Shown here: one piece after another, positions 51,163-60,965 of the stretch
Numbering within the stretch: the stretch's first letter is position 1
Layout of the letters: every line of letters begins with the position of its first letter
Origin: Catenovulum sp052056295
GTDB lineage: Bacteria > Pseudomonadota > Gammaproteobacteria > Enterobacterales > Alteromonadaceae
DNA: 64,000 nucleotides
Assembly: GCF_052056295.1 (NCBI RefSeq)
Contig: NZ_CP182493.1
Coordinates: 4,077,013 to 4,141,012 of the forward strand
Direction of reading: 5' to 3'
The notes under the pieces: model-generated
Database searches by the model: none
The model's input: the letters and a program-made list of their open reading frames with translations, nothing else
Told to the model about the DNA's origin: nothing
Program-made: the position numbers and the translations under genes

Positions 51163-54100
51163 TCCTAAATTTGTTCATTTGCGTGTTCATTCTGACTTTT
51201 CTATGGTCGATGGCCTTGCCAAAGTAAAACCTATTATAGGCAAAATCACTGAATACAATATGCCTGCGGTTGCCATTACAGATCAAATGAATTTATGTGG
51301 TTTGGTACGCTTTTATAGCGGTGCCAATGGCGCTGGCATTAAACCTATTATAGGTGCTGATTTCTGGGTTCGTAGCAGCGAAATGGAAGACGAAATCTTT
51401 CGTTTAGTTATTTTAGCAGCTGATAACGATGGTTATAAAAACTTGACCTTACTGATCTCCAAAGGGTATTTGCGCGGTGAGTATCAAGGTAAAACTGTAA
51501 TTGACCAAGACTGGTTAATAGAGCATGCCAAGGGCTTGATTATCTTATCTGGTGCACGCGAAGGTGATTTAGGTAAAGCTTTAATTAAAGGTAACTACAA
51601 ACAAGCGCAACGCATTACTGATTTTTACAAAGAATATTTTCCAGATAACTATTATATTGAGCTAATTCGTACTGGCCGTGACAATGAAGAAACCTATCTT
51701 CACCATGCAGTAAAATGGGCTGACGAAGTTGACTTGCCAGTAGTTGCAACTAACGAAGTGGTCTTTTTGAATGAAGACGACTTTGATGCACACGAAATCC
51801 GTGTAGCTATTTATGATGGTTATACGCTAGATGATAAAAATCGCCCACGCCGTTATTCAAATCAACAATACTTACGTACAGAAGAAGAAATGTGCGAAGT
51901 ATTTAGCGATATTCCAGAAGCTTTAGAAAACTCTGTTGAAATTGCTAAGCGCTGTAACGTCACTGTATTGCTCGGCAAATATTTCTTGCCTAGCTGTCCG
52001 ACTGGCGGCATGAGCGAAGACGAATACCTAGTTAAAGTTTCTGAAGAAGGTTTGCAAGAACGTCTCGAATTCTTATTCCCAGATGAACAAGAACGAGCTG
52101 AAAAACGCGGAGAATACGACGAGCGTTTACGCATCGAATTAGAATGTATTAACCAAATGGGATTCCCGGGTTACTTCCTTATCGTTATGGAATTCATCCA
52201 GTGGAGTAAAGACAATAATATTCCGGTTGGCCCTGGGCGTGGTTCAGGTGCGGGTTCGTTAGTAGCTTATGCGCTTAAAATTACTGACTTAGACCCGCTA
52301 GAATTTGACTTGCTATTCGAACGTTTCTTAAACCCAGAACGTGTATCTATGCCAGACTTTGACGTCGACTTTTGCATGGATAGACGTGATGAAGTAATAG
52401 ATCACGTAGCCCAATTGTATGGCCGAGATGCTGTATCACAAATTATTACTTTCGGTACTATGGCGGCAAAAGCTGTAGTGCGAGATGTTGGCCGTGTATT
52501 AGGTCACCCATTTGGTTTTGTTGACCGCATTTCTAAATTAATCCCTGGCGATCCAGGTATGACTTTGGCAAAAGCTTTTGATGTTGAGCCAAGGTTAAAC
52601 GAGTTGTATGAAGCCGACGAAGAGGTTCGTGCCTTAATAGATATGGCGCGTTTTTTAGAAGGTACTACACGTAATGCAGGTAAACATGCCGGCGGTGTGG
52701 TTATTTCACCAACTAAGATTACTGACTTTGCACCGCTTTATTGTGACTCTGAAGGTAAACAGCCAGTTACCCAATTTGATAAAAATGACGTTGAAACAGC
52801 TGGTTTAGTTAAGTTCGACTTCTTAGGTTTACGTACACTGACGATAATGCAGTGGGCGATTGATATGGCGAATGAAAAACTCGTCAAAGCCAAAAAACCT
52901 CTGATTGATATCAATGCCATTCCGCTTGATGATAAAAAAAGTTTCGAAACGCTGAAAAAATACGAAACGACAGCTGTATTCCAGCTTGAATCTCGTGGGA
53001 TGAAAGACCTGATTAAACGCCTGCAACCTGACTGTTTCGAAGACATGATAGCTTTGGTTGCCTTGTTCCGTCCTGGCCCGTTGCAATCGGGTATGGTTGA
53101 TAACTTTATCGACCGTAAGCGTGGCCGTGAAGAAATATCTTATCCAGATGCGCAATATCAGCACGAATGTTTAAAAGAAATTCTCGACCCAACCTACGGC
53201 ATTATCTTGTACCAAGAACAGGTTATGCAGATTGCTCAGGTAATGGCTGGCTACTCGCTTGGTGGCGCTGACTTATTACGCCGTGCTATGGGTAAGAAAA
53301 AGCCAGAGGAAATGGCCAAGCAGCGTAGTACTTTTGAAGAAGGTTCGAAAAACAATGGCATAGATCCAGAACTTGCGATGAAAATTTTCGACTTAGTGGA
53401 AAAATTCGCAGGTTATGGTTTTAACAAGTCGCATTCAGCCGCTTACGCATTAGTTTCGTATCAAACTTTATGGATGAAAACCCATTACCCAGCTGAATTT
53501 ATGGCTGCGGTAATGTCGGCCGATATGGATAACACTGACAAAGTTGTAACCTTAGTGGATGAATGCGAGCGCATGCGTATGCCACTTATTCCACCAGATG
53601 TTAACCAAGGTTCATATAAATTTACTGTAAATGACGAAGGAGCGATTGTTTACGGTATTGGTGCGATTAAAGGTGTTGGTGAAGGTCCAATTGACGCAAT
53701 TATTGAAGCGCGCCAACAAGGTGGTAAGTTTAAAGATTTATTCGATTTTTGTGCACGAGTAGATTTAAAACGCATTAACCGTCGTGTCCTCGAAAAGTTA
53801 ATTCAAGCAGGGGCATTAGACGCACTCGGCCCACATAGAGCTTCTATCCATGCAACATTGCCTGATGCAATTGGCGCTGCTGAGCAGCATGCCAAAGATG
53901 CATTGGCTGGGCAATCTGATTTATTTGGTTTATTAACCACAGAGCCAGAAGAAGTTGAGCAAGCTTTTGTTAAAGTACCTAAATGGCCAGAAGAAGTTTG
54001 GTTAGAAGGTGAGCGCGAAACCTTAGGTTTATATTTAACCGGTCATCCAATTAATCGCTATCGCGAAGAATTAAAACATTATGCACGCTCACGTATTAAC

Positions 54101-54634
54101 GAATTATCACCGACACGCCGTGATGACGAAGTATCAACATCAGGTTTAATCATAGCGGTTAAAAGTATGGTGAATAAGCGCAGCGGTCGTCGCTGGGCTA
54201 TTGTAACGCTAGATGATAAAAGCGGTCGTATTGATGTGCGCTTTTTTGCCGATATGTTTGAGCAACATGAAGAATTATTAGTTAAAGACCAAGTTATTGT
54301 AGTATCAGGGCCAGTCGAAGATGATGACTTTACTGGCGGTTATTGTATGACGGCTAAAAACTGTATGGATTTAGTCTCGTTACGTGAAAAATACGCAAAA
54401 TCTTTAACAATTGAATTGAATGAACAAAGTTTAAAGCCAAACATTATTGAGCAAATTCACCAGAAAGTTAGCCCGCATAAAGAAGGGGTTACACCTATTG
54501 TTTTTGAGTATCAGAACAATAGAGCTAAAGCAGAAATTAAAACTGGTGTGCAATGGTATGTGACACCACACGACAGTTTGCTGTATGATTTGCGCCATAT
54601 TGTTGGTGAAGAGCATATTTCACTACGATTTTAA
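51155..54634 (+). CDS. dnaE: DNA polymerase III subunit alpha
   Basis: Replicative polymerase of 1159 residues. Domain order: N-terminal PHP domain (FVHLRVHSDFSMVDG), the polymerase core with GPGRGSGAGSLVAYAL and the catalytic PDFDVDFCMDRRDEVI, fingers with the YQEQVMQIAQ region, a helix-hairpin-helix, and C-terminal OB fold. The ATG at 51155 (MADPKF) after GGAG is used rather than the upstream ATG inside rnhB at 51092. Confidence 0.98.
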   Translation: MADPKFVHLRVHSDFSMVDGLAKVKPIIGKITEYNMPAVAITDQMNLCGLVRFYSGANGAGIKPIIGADFWVRSSEMEDEIFRLVILAADNDGYKNLTLLISKGYLRGEYQGKTVIDQDWLIEHAKGLIILSGAREGDLGKALIKGNYKQAQRITDFYKEYFPDNYYIELIRTGRDNEETYLHHAVKWADEVDLPVVATNEVVFLNEDDFDAHEIRVAIYDGYTLDDKNRPRRYSNQQYLRTEEEMCEVFSDIPEALENSVEIAKRCNVTVLLGKYFLPSCPTGGMSEDEYLVKVSEEGLQERLEFLFPDEQERAEKRGEYDERLRIELECINQMGFPGYFLIVMEFIQWSKDNNIPVGPGRGSGAGSLVAYALKITDLDPLEFDLLFERFLNPERVSMPDFDVDFCMDRRDEVIDHVAQLYGRDAVSQIITFGTMAAKAVVRDVGRVLGHPFGFVDRISKLIPGDPGMTLAKAFDVEPRLNELYEADEEVRALIDMARFLEGTTRNAGKHAGGVVISPTKITDFAPLYCDSEGKQPVTQFDKNDVETAGLVKFDFLGLRTLTIMQWAIDMANEKLVKAKKPLIDINAIPLDDKKSFETLKKYETTAVFQLESRGMKDLIKRLQPDCFEDMIALVALFRPGPLQSGMVDNFIDRKRGREEISYPDAQYQHECLKEILDPTYGIILYQEQVMQIAQVMAGYSLGGADLLRRAMGKKKPEEMAKQRSTFEEGSKNNGIDPELAMKIFDLVEKFAGYGFNKSHSAAYALVSYQTLWMKTHYPAEFMAAVMSADMDNTDKVVTLVDECERMRMPLIPPDVNQGSYKFTVNDEGAIVYGIGAIKGVGEGPIDAIIEARQQGGKFKDLFDFCARVDLKRINRRVLEKLIQAGALDALGPHRASIHATLPDAIGAAEQHAKDALAGQSDLFGLLTTEPEEVEQAFVKVPKWPEEVWLEGERETLGLYLTGHPINRYREELKHYARSRINELSPTRRDDEVSTSGLIIAVKSMVNKRSGRRWAIVTLDDKSGRIDVRFFADMFEQHEELLVKDQVIVVSGPVEDDDFTGGYCMTAKNCMDLVSLREKYAKSLTIELNEQSLKPNIIEQIHQKVSPHKEGVTPIVFEYQNNRAKAEIKTGVQWYVTPHDSLLYDLRHIVGEEHISLRF

Positions 54635-54712
54635 TGAAAATTAGTTAAAATCTACCGAATTAAATGCGGGATACCCGTTAGGAAATTAAATTAATAGGGC
54701 AGAAACAGATCC

Positions 54713-55672
54713 ATGAGCTTAAGTTTTCTTGAATTTGAACAGCCAATTGCTGAGCTAGAATCAAAAATTGAAGAGCTAAAGAGCGTCGCTAAAAACAGTG
54801 GTGAGCTTAATTTAGACTTAGAAGAAGAAATTAATAAGTTAAAGCAAAAAAGCAAAGATTTATCAAAAAAAATCTTCGCTGATTTAGGTGCTTGGCAGGT
54901 TGCTCAATTAGCCCGTCATCCGCAACGCCCGTATACACAAGATTATATTGATCGTGTATTTACTGACTTTGACGAAATGGCAGGAGATCGCCACTACGCA
55001 AATGACCCGGCAATTATTTGTGGTACCGCACGTTTAGATGGACAGCCTGTTGTGGTTATTGGTCACCAAAAAGGCCGTGATACTGCTGAAAAAATTAAGC
55101 GCAATTTTGGTATGCCGCGTCCAGAAGGTTACCGTAAAGCATTACGTGTAATGGAATTTGCTGAGCGTTTTGGTTTGCCAATTATTACCTTTATCGACAC
55201 ACCAGGTGCATATCCAGGTGTTGGTGCGGAAGAACGTGGTCAAAGTGAAGCAATTGCACAAAACTTAAAAGTTATGGCGCGTTTAAAAGTTCCAGTTATC
55301 TGTACTGTAATTGGTGAAGGTGGTTCTGGTGGCGCTTTAGCTATTGGTGTTGGCGACAAAGTTAACATGTTGCAATACAGCACCTATTCAGTTATCTCAC
55401 CAGAAGGCTGTGCTTCAATTTTATGGAAATCTGCAGAAAAAGCTGAAATGGCGGCAGAGGCTATGGGTATCACAGCTGATCGTATCAAAGAGTTAGGTTT
55501 GGTTGATAACATTGTTGACGAGCCTTTAGGTGGCGCACACCGTGATATGGCGTTAATGGCACATAACTTAAAAGATACTTTGAAAAAACAATTGGCTGAA
55601 CTTGAAAATAAAGGTCCAGAGCAATTGTTAGATGGTCGTTATGAAAAATTAATGACCTACGGGTACTGCTAA
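54713..55672 (+). CDS. accA: Acetyl-CoA carboxylase carboxyltransferase subunit alpha
   Basis: Alpha subunit of the carboxyltransferase that with AccD makes malonyl-CoA. The 319-residue protein begins LSFLEFEQPIAELESKIEEL and has QLARHPQRPYTQDYI, FIDTPGAYPGVGAEERGQSE and IGEGGSGGALAIG. Follows dnaE as in E. coli; the 78-base gap shows no clear terminator. Confidence 0.98.
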   Translation: MSLSFLEFEQPIAELESKIEELKSVAKNSGELNLDLEEEINKLKQKSKDLSKKIFADLGAWQVAQLARHPQRPYTQDYIDRVFTDFDEMAGDRHYANDPAIICGTARLDGQPVVVIGHQKGRDTAEKIKRNFGMPRPEGYRKALRVMEFAERFGLPIITFIDTPGAYPGVGAEERGQSEAIAQNLKVMARLKVPVICTVIGEGGSGGALAIGVGDKVNMLQYSTYSVISPEGCASILWKSAEKAEMAAEAMGITADRIKELGLVDNIVDEPLGGAHRDMALMAHNLKDTLKKQLAELENKGPEQLLDGRYEKLMTYGYC

Positions 55673-55680
55673 CAAACAAT

Positions 55681-57024
55681 ATGTTTACCCCTGAACAAAT
55701 TATCGAATTAGATAAGTATCATCAACAGGGGTATCAATTTGTTGTCGCTTTCAGCGGTGGAGTCGACTCCACCGTTTTGCTTTATCTAGTCCAACACCAC
55801 TGCCAAGCTTTAAATATTCCAGTTACCGCTATTTATGTAAATCATGGCTTAAGTGCCAATGCGGACAACTGGCAACAACACTGCCAACAAACCGCTGAGC
55901 GAATAGGTGTTCAATTCAAATCGGTTAAAGTGAATATTCAGCAGACTAGCCGACAATCAATCGAACAGCTCGCGCGTGAAGCAAGATACCAAGCCCTTAT
56001 TCAACATTCTGCAGACAAGTCGGTAATTTTTGCGGGTCAACATCAAGACGACCAAACCGAAACGTTTTTGTTACGCCTCAAACGCGGCAGTGGACCTAAT
56101 GGTTTAGCCTGTATGCGTCCATTGCGCAACCTCACTGAAAACCGTTTATTGTATCGGCCACTATTGCACGTTTCTCGCGAGCAGATTGAAGCTTTTGCTC
56201 AAACTAATAAGTTAAATTGGATTGAAGACGAAAGTAATAAAAATGACCTGTTCGAGCGTAATTTTTTACGTAACCAGATAATTCCTCAATTTAAGCAAAA
56301 ATGGCCGCAGTTTTCTGCCATGGTTAATCGCAGCGCCGAGCTATGTAATGAATATCAATTGCTGGCTGATGAACTAGCGCAGATAGATGCAAAAAACGCT
56401 ATAGATTCCAACAATAGATTATTGGTCAAAGCTTGTTTAAGTATTTCTCAACACAGGCAAAATAACTTAATTCGCCATTGGCTGCAGAGTCAGCAAGTGT
56501 TATTGCCCAGCACTAAACAAATGCAACAAATTGAACAGGTTTTATTGGCTAAAGAAGATGCGCAACCTGTAGTGCAATTAGCTTGTTCACAAATTAGACG
56601 CTTCAATAAAAAACTCTATTTGCTCAAACAAGCAGAGCTTGATTGGATAGCACAAACGCCTAATAACATCCTGGTTGAACTCAAACCACAAATGCAACTG
56701 CTAGCGGCGGATGCTAAGTCATTGACAATTAAGCAGGTTAAACAAGGTAGGCGAATACGTTTAGCGACCGCGCAAGAGCAGGTGAGCATTCGCTATAATA
56801 TTAAATCGTCCACTAAGTGTTTGCCGGACTACCGCCAGCAAAGTCGTACAATTAAGAAGATTTTACAAGAATTATCAATTGAACCTTGGTTTCGTCACAA
56901 AGTTGCTTATTTATATTATAATGATAGCTGTGTAGCCGCTTTAGGTTATTGGATTGATAAACACTTTTTATTAGAAGATTCCAGCGATAGTCAGCAACCA
57001 GGTTGGACTTGGGGTTACGATTAA
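55681..57024 (+). CDS. tilS: tRNA(Ile)-lysidine synthetase
   Basis: TilS converts C34 of tRNA-Ile(CAU) to lysidine, making it read AUA. The 447-residue protein has the PP-loop VAFSGGVDSTVLL at about residue 23-35, the VNHGLSANAD segment, GQHQDDQTETFLLRLKRGSG and the C-terminal substrate-binding domain. It starts 8 bases after accA and is probably co-transcribed. Confidence 0.96.
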   Translation: MFTPEQIIELDKYHQQGYQFVVAFSGGVDSTVLLYLVQHHCQALNIPVTAIYVNHGLSANADNWQQHCQQTAERIGVQFKSVKVNIQQTSRQSIEQLAREARYQALIQHSADKSVIFAGQHQDDQTETFLLRLKRGSGPNGLACMRPLRNLTENRLLYRPLLHVSREQIEAFAQTNKLNWIEDESNKNDLFERNFLRNQIIPQFKQKWPQFSAMVNRSAELCNEYQLLADELAQIDAKNAIDSNNRLLVKACLSISQHRQNNLIRHWLQSQQVLLPSTKQMQQIEQVLLAKEDAQPVVQLACSQIRRFNKKLYLLKQAELDWIAQTPNNILVELKPQMQLLAADAKSLTIKQVKQGRRIRLATAQEQVSIRYNIKSSTKCLPDYRQQSRTIKKILQELSIEPWFRHKVAYLYYNDSCVAALGYWIDKHFLLEDSSDSQQPGWTWGYD

Positions 57025-57058
57025 ACTAAGTTGGTTGGTTACAGGGGAGGGATTCATT

Positions 57059-57451
57059 ATGTTACGTGCAGCAGTTTTGCCACTGGCGTGTACTTTGTTG
57101 TTTGCTTGTCAATCAACTATGGATACACAGGTTAAAAAGCACAAGCTTGCGGTTAAGCCACAACCAAATATACACCCGAACAATAAACGTAATGCGATAA
57201 TTAGAATAGAACCTAAATATCCACGCTCAGCTTTAAGAAAAGCTGTTTCTGGTTGGGTGCTGATTAGTTATTCTATTAACCAACGTGGCGGAACTGAAGA
57301 TATTCAGGTGCTTGATTCGAGTCCAAAAGGTTATTTCGAAAATTCAGCAACCGCTGCTATGGCTCGTTGGAAATATAAACCACATATACAAACGCAAGAA
57401 CCGGTAAAATTATCTGGGTTACAAGAATTGATTGTATATACTGTTCAGTAA
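57059..57451 (+). CDS. TonB C-terminal-domain lipoprotein
   Basis: The 130-residue protein starts MLRAAVLPLACTLLFACQST, which looks like a lipoprotein signal with the lipidated Cys at residue 17, and then has a TonB-type C-terminal domain (EPKYPRSALRKAVSGWV, a strand and AMARWKYKP). Unlike TonB it lacks the cytosolic start, membrane helix and proline-rich spacer, so it probably does not transduce energy. GGGGAGGG lies 9 bases before the ATG at 57059; the longer frame from a TTG at 57035 runs through this ribosome site. The recC start lies 20 bases inside its end. Confidence 0.8.
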   Translation: MLRAAVLPLACTLLFACQSTMDTQVKKHKLAVKPQPNIHPNNKRNAIIRIEPKYPRSALRKAVSGWVLISYSINQRGGTEDIQVLDSSPKGYFENSATAAMARWKYKPHIQTQEPVKLSGLQELIVYTVQ

Positions 57452-60400
57452 TCAACTAACACCAAAAAATCTAAAATCTGTGTTAACTCTATATCCTTCA
57501 AATAAATTAGAAGACCTTGTTATACTGCTTAACAAGGTTATGCAATATCGCCAAACATCTGTGTTAAGCCAAGATATTATTTTGGTTGAAAGCCAAGGCA
57601 TGCAACATTGGCTCAATATGCAACTGTCGCAAATGACCAACATTGCGATGAACATAACCTACCCAATGCCTTCTCGTTTTATTTGGGATACAGCGCGTAA
57701 AGTGTTAGGCAGTGATAAAATTCCACGTCAGTCGCCTTATAGTCGCGAAATTCTCACCTTTAGAATTGAACAGATATTTCATAGTGACGAGTGGCTAAGT
57801 TCTGCTGCTAGTGAGTTAGTAACTCAGTATTGGCAAGAGCAGAGGTCCAACCAACAACAAATTGGTAACAGACAAGGGCAACAACAATTAAAAGCTTTTC
57901 AATTAGCACAAGCTGTCGCCGATGTATTTGAACAATATATGCTGTATCGACCTGACTGGTTGGAAAACTGGCAGAAGGGTGAGTTAAACACACAACAAAC
58001 GGATGAAATTTGGCAGCAACAATTGTGGCTGATTTTATTTAAACAAAGCCCATACCACCCAGTTGCCCTGCAAAATGAAATGCTCAAAGAATTGGAGCAT
58101 AAACATCACTTACTACCAAAAGACATTCATATATTTGGCATCAACACTATGCCGCCTAAAACCCTGGAGTTTTTTGAGGTTATATCAAACTGGGTCAATA
58201 TTCACCTCTATCACTTAAACCCTTGTGTTGATTATTGGGGCGATCTGCAAAGTGAAAAAACAACAGTTAAAAAACAGCTCAAACAGTTGAAGTTAAATAC
58301 GCTTGAACAATGGCTTGAGCAAGACAATATTAGTCAGCCACTGCTGGCTAATTTAGGTCAACAAGGCAAAGGTTTTTTTTCTAGTTTACAAAAACTTAAT
58401 GGTTTTGAAATTAATGCCTTTGATCTGGCTAAAGAGCAAAACGAAACGGCTGAGGAAAATAATAGAGACGTGATGATACCGAGTTGTTTACAACAAGTGC
58501 AGCAAGATATTTTGTTATTAACCGACGCAACAAAAGCAAATGCTGAAATCAATCAAGATAAGCAAACTAGTTTAATCGACGACTCTATCAATATAGTCAG
58601 CTGCCATAATGCTTTGCGTGAAATCGAGGCTTTGCATGATTTTCTGTTGGCTGAATTTGAAGCTAATCCAGAACTAACACCGCGTGATGTTATTGTTATG
58701 TGCCCTGCTATTGAAGATTACGCACCTTATATTCATTCGGTATTTCGCTCAAGCAGGCAAGCACAAGTTGAAGGCGAGCAGTTAAGATTGCCTTGTACTA
58801 TAGCTGATAGAAACCAGCTAGATTCACAACCTATCATAAGTACATTTTTAGAATTGCTCGAGCTGCCAGATAGCCGCTTTGAAGTAAGTAAAATACTCGA
58901 CTATTTGCGTTTACCTGCATTGCAAAACAAATTTAATTTAGATGAAACACAAATAGAAACGATTGAGTGGTGGTTAAAACAAGCGAATGTACATTGGGGG
59001 CGCGACCAAACACATAAACAGCAAATTACCGGTAACCAAGCAGCAGATGCAGTTTATACTTGGCAATGGGCGATTGAGAGGTTGTTATCCGGTTATGCGT
59101 ATTCGTCAGAGCCTAATTTTAGTGACGATTTGGCCTACATGCCACATGTTGAAGGGCAAAACGCCCAAGTATTAGGTCAGCTATGTGATTTATTAACCCA
59201 ACTGCAAAACCACGCTCAGCAGCTTAATCAAGCGCGCAGTGCAGAAGAATGGCATAGTTATTTAACTAAAATGCTTGAGAGCTTTTTTGCAATAGATGAA
59301 AAAGCACAAGAGCAAGAATCGTTACTTATCATTCAAAATGCAATCAATAGTTTAACTGAGCGCAGTGCAAAAGCGGACTATCAGCAAGACATAAGCTTAG
59401 AAGTTATCCGCTTTTATTTGCAACATCAGTTTGCTCAAGCTGATACCTCAAGTCAGTTTTTAACTGGGCAAATCACTTTTTGTTCTATGGTGCCAATGCG
59501 CAGCATTCCATTTAAAGTGATTGCTATTTTAGGCTTGAACGATGGTGTTTATCCAAGGCAACAAACACCAATTAGTTTTGATCTCACCCAGTATTCTGAA
59601 TACAGATTAGGCGATAGATCACGTCGCTCTGATGATAGATATTTGTTTTTAGAAGCACTGATTTCAGCCAGAGACAAACTCTATTTAAGTTACCAAGGGC
59701 GTGATGTAAAAAATAACTCGGTGCGTGAACCAAGTTTAATTTTAAAAGAGTTAATGAACTACTTAGATCAAGGTTATGGTTGGGACTTCACTGCTGCAAA
59801 TAGCCAGCTTAAACAAATGCCCTTACATGCCTTTAGCCCAGATAATTTTAAGACATTTAAAAGTTTTGCTAAACAATGGCAACGTCTCGCTTTTGCCAAT
59901 AAACAGCAGGCTAGCAAAAATACTTGGGTCAGTTGTAGCCAGAGCGATTCTGATTCCGTTAGTGATAGTTCGCAACAAGTTTGTATAGATTTACGTCAAC
60001 TAGTGCAAATGTTTGTTGACCCTTTTAGTTTTTATTGTCGCTATAAACTTGGGTTAGAGCTTCAATTAAATACAGTGGAAGATTTAGATGTAGAGCCGTT
60101 TGAACTCAACACCTTATTAGATTATCAGCTAACCGATTCTATTAATTTAAGCTTAATCAATGAGACCAAAGTACTTGATGAAAATAGCCAAGATTCTAGT
60201 AACCTAGGTAGTGGAGCAGAGTTAATTATCAGTAAAGTTGTAGAGCAATATCGCCTACAAGGTGCTTTACCTGAAAGTATGGTGAGTGAGCAGCAAATTG
60301 AACAAACTTGTGTTAAAGCGCAGGCTTTGCATCAAGCATTAACTGCTTTTTTACCACTTGAACAAATCAGTATTAATCTGAGCTTACAAAATGTAGAGCT

Positions 60401-60965
60401 GACAGCTGCAGTGCTTAAATCCAACAGTGCTAATTTAGCCGGTTATTTATTATCACGCCCAACTAGTAAAAAGGCTAAAGATGATATTTTACTTTGGTTG
60501 AGTTATTTACTGGTTAGTTGTTCTCAGCAACAAATACAAAATACTTATGCAGTATTTACCCAAGGAAAAGGCGAAGATTTAACTATTCAAATTAGCGGAT
60601 ATTTGCACAATACTGCATTTGACTTAGCACATGCAGAGCAACAACTAGCCCATTATTTAACTGTTTATCAAAGCCAGTTTGAGCAACCTAGAATCATCAG
60701 TATTGAGTTAATGCAGCCAATTTTTGCCGTAGTCGCTAAAAGCAAAAAATTAGATATAAACGATGTTGAAGCGATTAAACAAGACGTCACATTGTACAAA
60801 AAGTGGTGCGAGAGTGTTGAGCAGTTGTGGTCAAGCAATGAACACTTTCAATGGTTATATCCAGACTTTAATCAGTTAACTGAACAATTGGAATATGACT
60901 ACCACACAAGTCTTGAGTTATTTCAGCCAATATACGCACAGTTAGTTAACGAGGTGACTGTATGA
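57432..60965 (+). CDS. recC: Exodeoxyribonuclease V subunit gamma
   Basis: RecC holds the RecBCD complex together and recognises Chi. The 1177-residue protein starts ILFSNQLTPKNLKSVLTL and contains LVESQGMQHWLNMQLSQ, YPMPSRFIWDTARKVLG and HDFLLAEFEANPELTPRDVIV, as in RecC. The start is a TTG at 57432, 20 bases inside the preceding gene; the residues right after it align with the E. coli N-terminus (VYHSNRL), so a later start is unlikely. It overlaps recB by ATGA. Confidence 0.94.
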   Translation: MYILFSNQLTPKNLKSVLTLYPSNKLEDLVILLNKVMQYRQTSVLSQDIILVESQGMQHWLNMQLSQMTNIAMNITYPMPSRFIWDTARKVLGSDKIPRQSPYSREILTFRIEQIFHSDEWLSSAASELVTQYWQEQRSNQQQIGNRQGQQQLKAFQLAQAVADVFEQYMLYRPDWLENWQKGELNTQQTDEIWQQQLWLILFKQSPYHPVALQNEMLKELEHKHHLLPKDIHIFGINTMPPKTLEFFEVISNWVNIHLYHLNPCVDYWGDLQSEKTTVKKQLKQLKLNTLEQWLEQDNISQPLLANLGQQGKGFFSSLQKLNGFEINAFDLAKEQNETAEENNRDVMIPSCLQQVQQDILLLTDATKANAEINQDKQTSLIDDSINIVSCHNALREIEALHDFLLAEFEANPELTPRDVIVMCPAIEDYAPYIHSVFRSSRQAQVEGEQLRLPCTIADRNQLDSQPIISTFLELLELPDSRFEVSKILDYLRLPALQNKFNLDETQIETIEWWLKQANVHWGRDQTHKQQITGNQAADAVYTWQWAIERLLSGYAYSSEPNFSDDLAYMPHVEGQNAQVLGQLCDLLTQLQNHAQQLNQARSAEEWHSYLTKMLESFFAIDEKAQEQESLLIIQNAINSLTERSAKADYQQDISLEVIRFYLQHQFAQADTSSQFLTGQITFCSMVPMRSIPFKVIAILGLNDGVYPRQQTPISFDLTQYSEYRLGDRSRRSDDRYLFLEALISARDKLYLSYQGRDVKNNSVREPSLILKELMNYLDQGYGWDFTAANSQLKQMPLHAFSPDNFKTFKSFAKQWQRLAFANKQQASKNTWVSCSQSDSDSVSDSSQQVCIDLRQLVQMFVDPFSFYCRYKLGLELQLNTVEDLDVEPFELNTLLDYQLTDSINLSLINETKVLDENSQDSSNLGSGAELIISKVVEQYRLQGALPESMVSEQQIEQTCVKAQALHQALTAFLPLEQISINLSLQNVELTAAVLKSNSANLAGYLLSRPTSKKAKDDILLWLSYLLVSCSQQQIQNTYAVFTQGKGEDLTIQISGYLHNTAFDLAHAEQQLAHYLTVYQSQFEQPRIISIELMQPIFAVVAKSKKLDINDVEAIKQDVTLYKKWCESVEQLWSSNEHFQWLYPDFNQLTEQLEYDYHTSLELFQPIYAQLVNEVTV

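Noticed and set aside
57035..57058. Earlier TTG start for the TonB-domain lipoprotein
   Set aside because: The added codons coincide with the strong GGGGAGGG ribosome site and would spoil the lipoprotein signal start.
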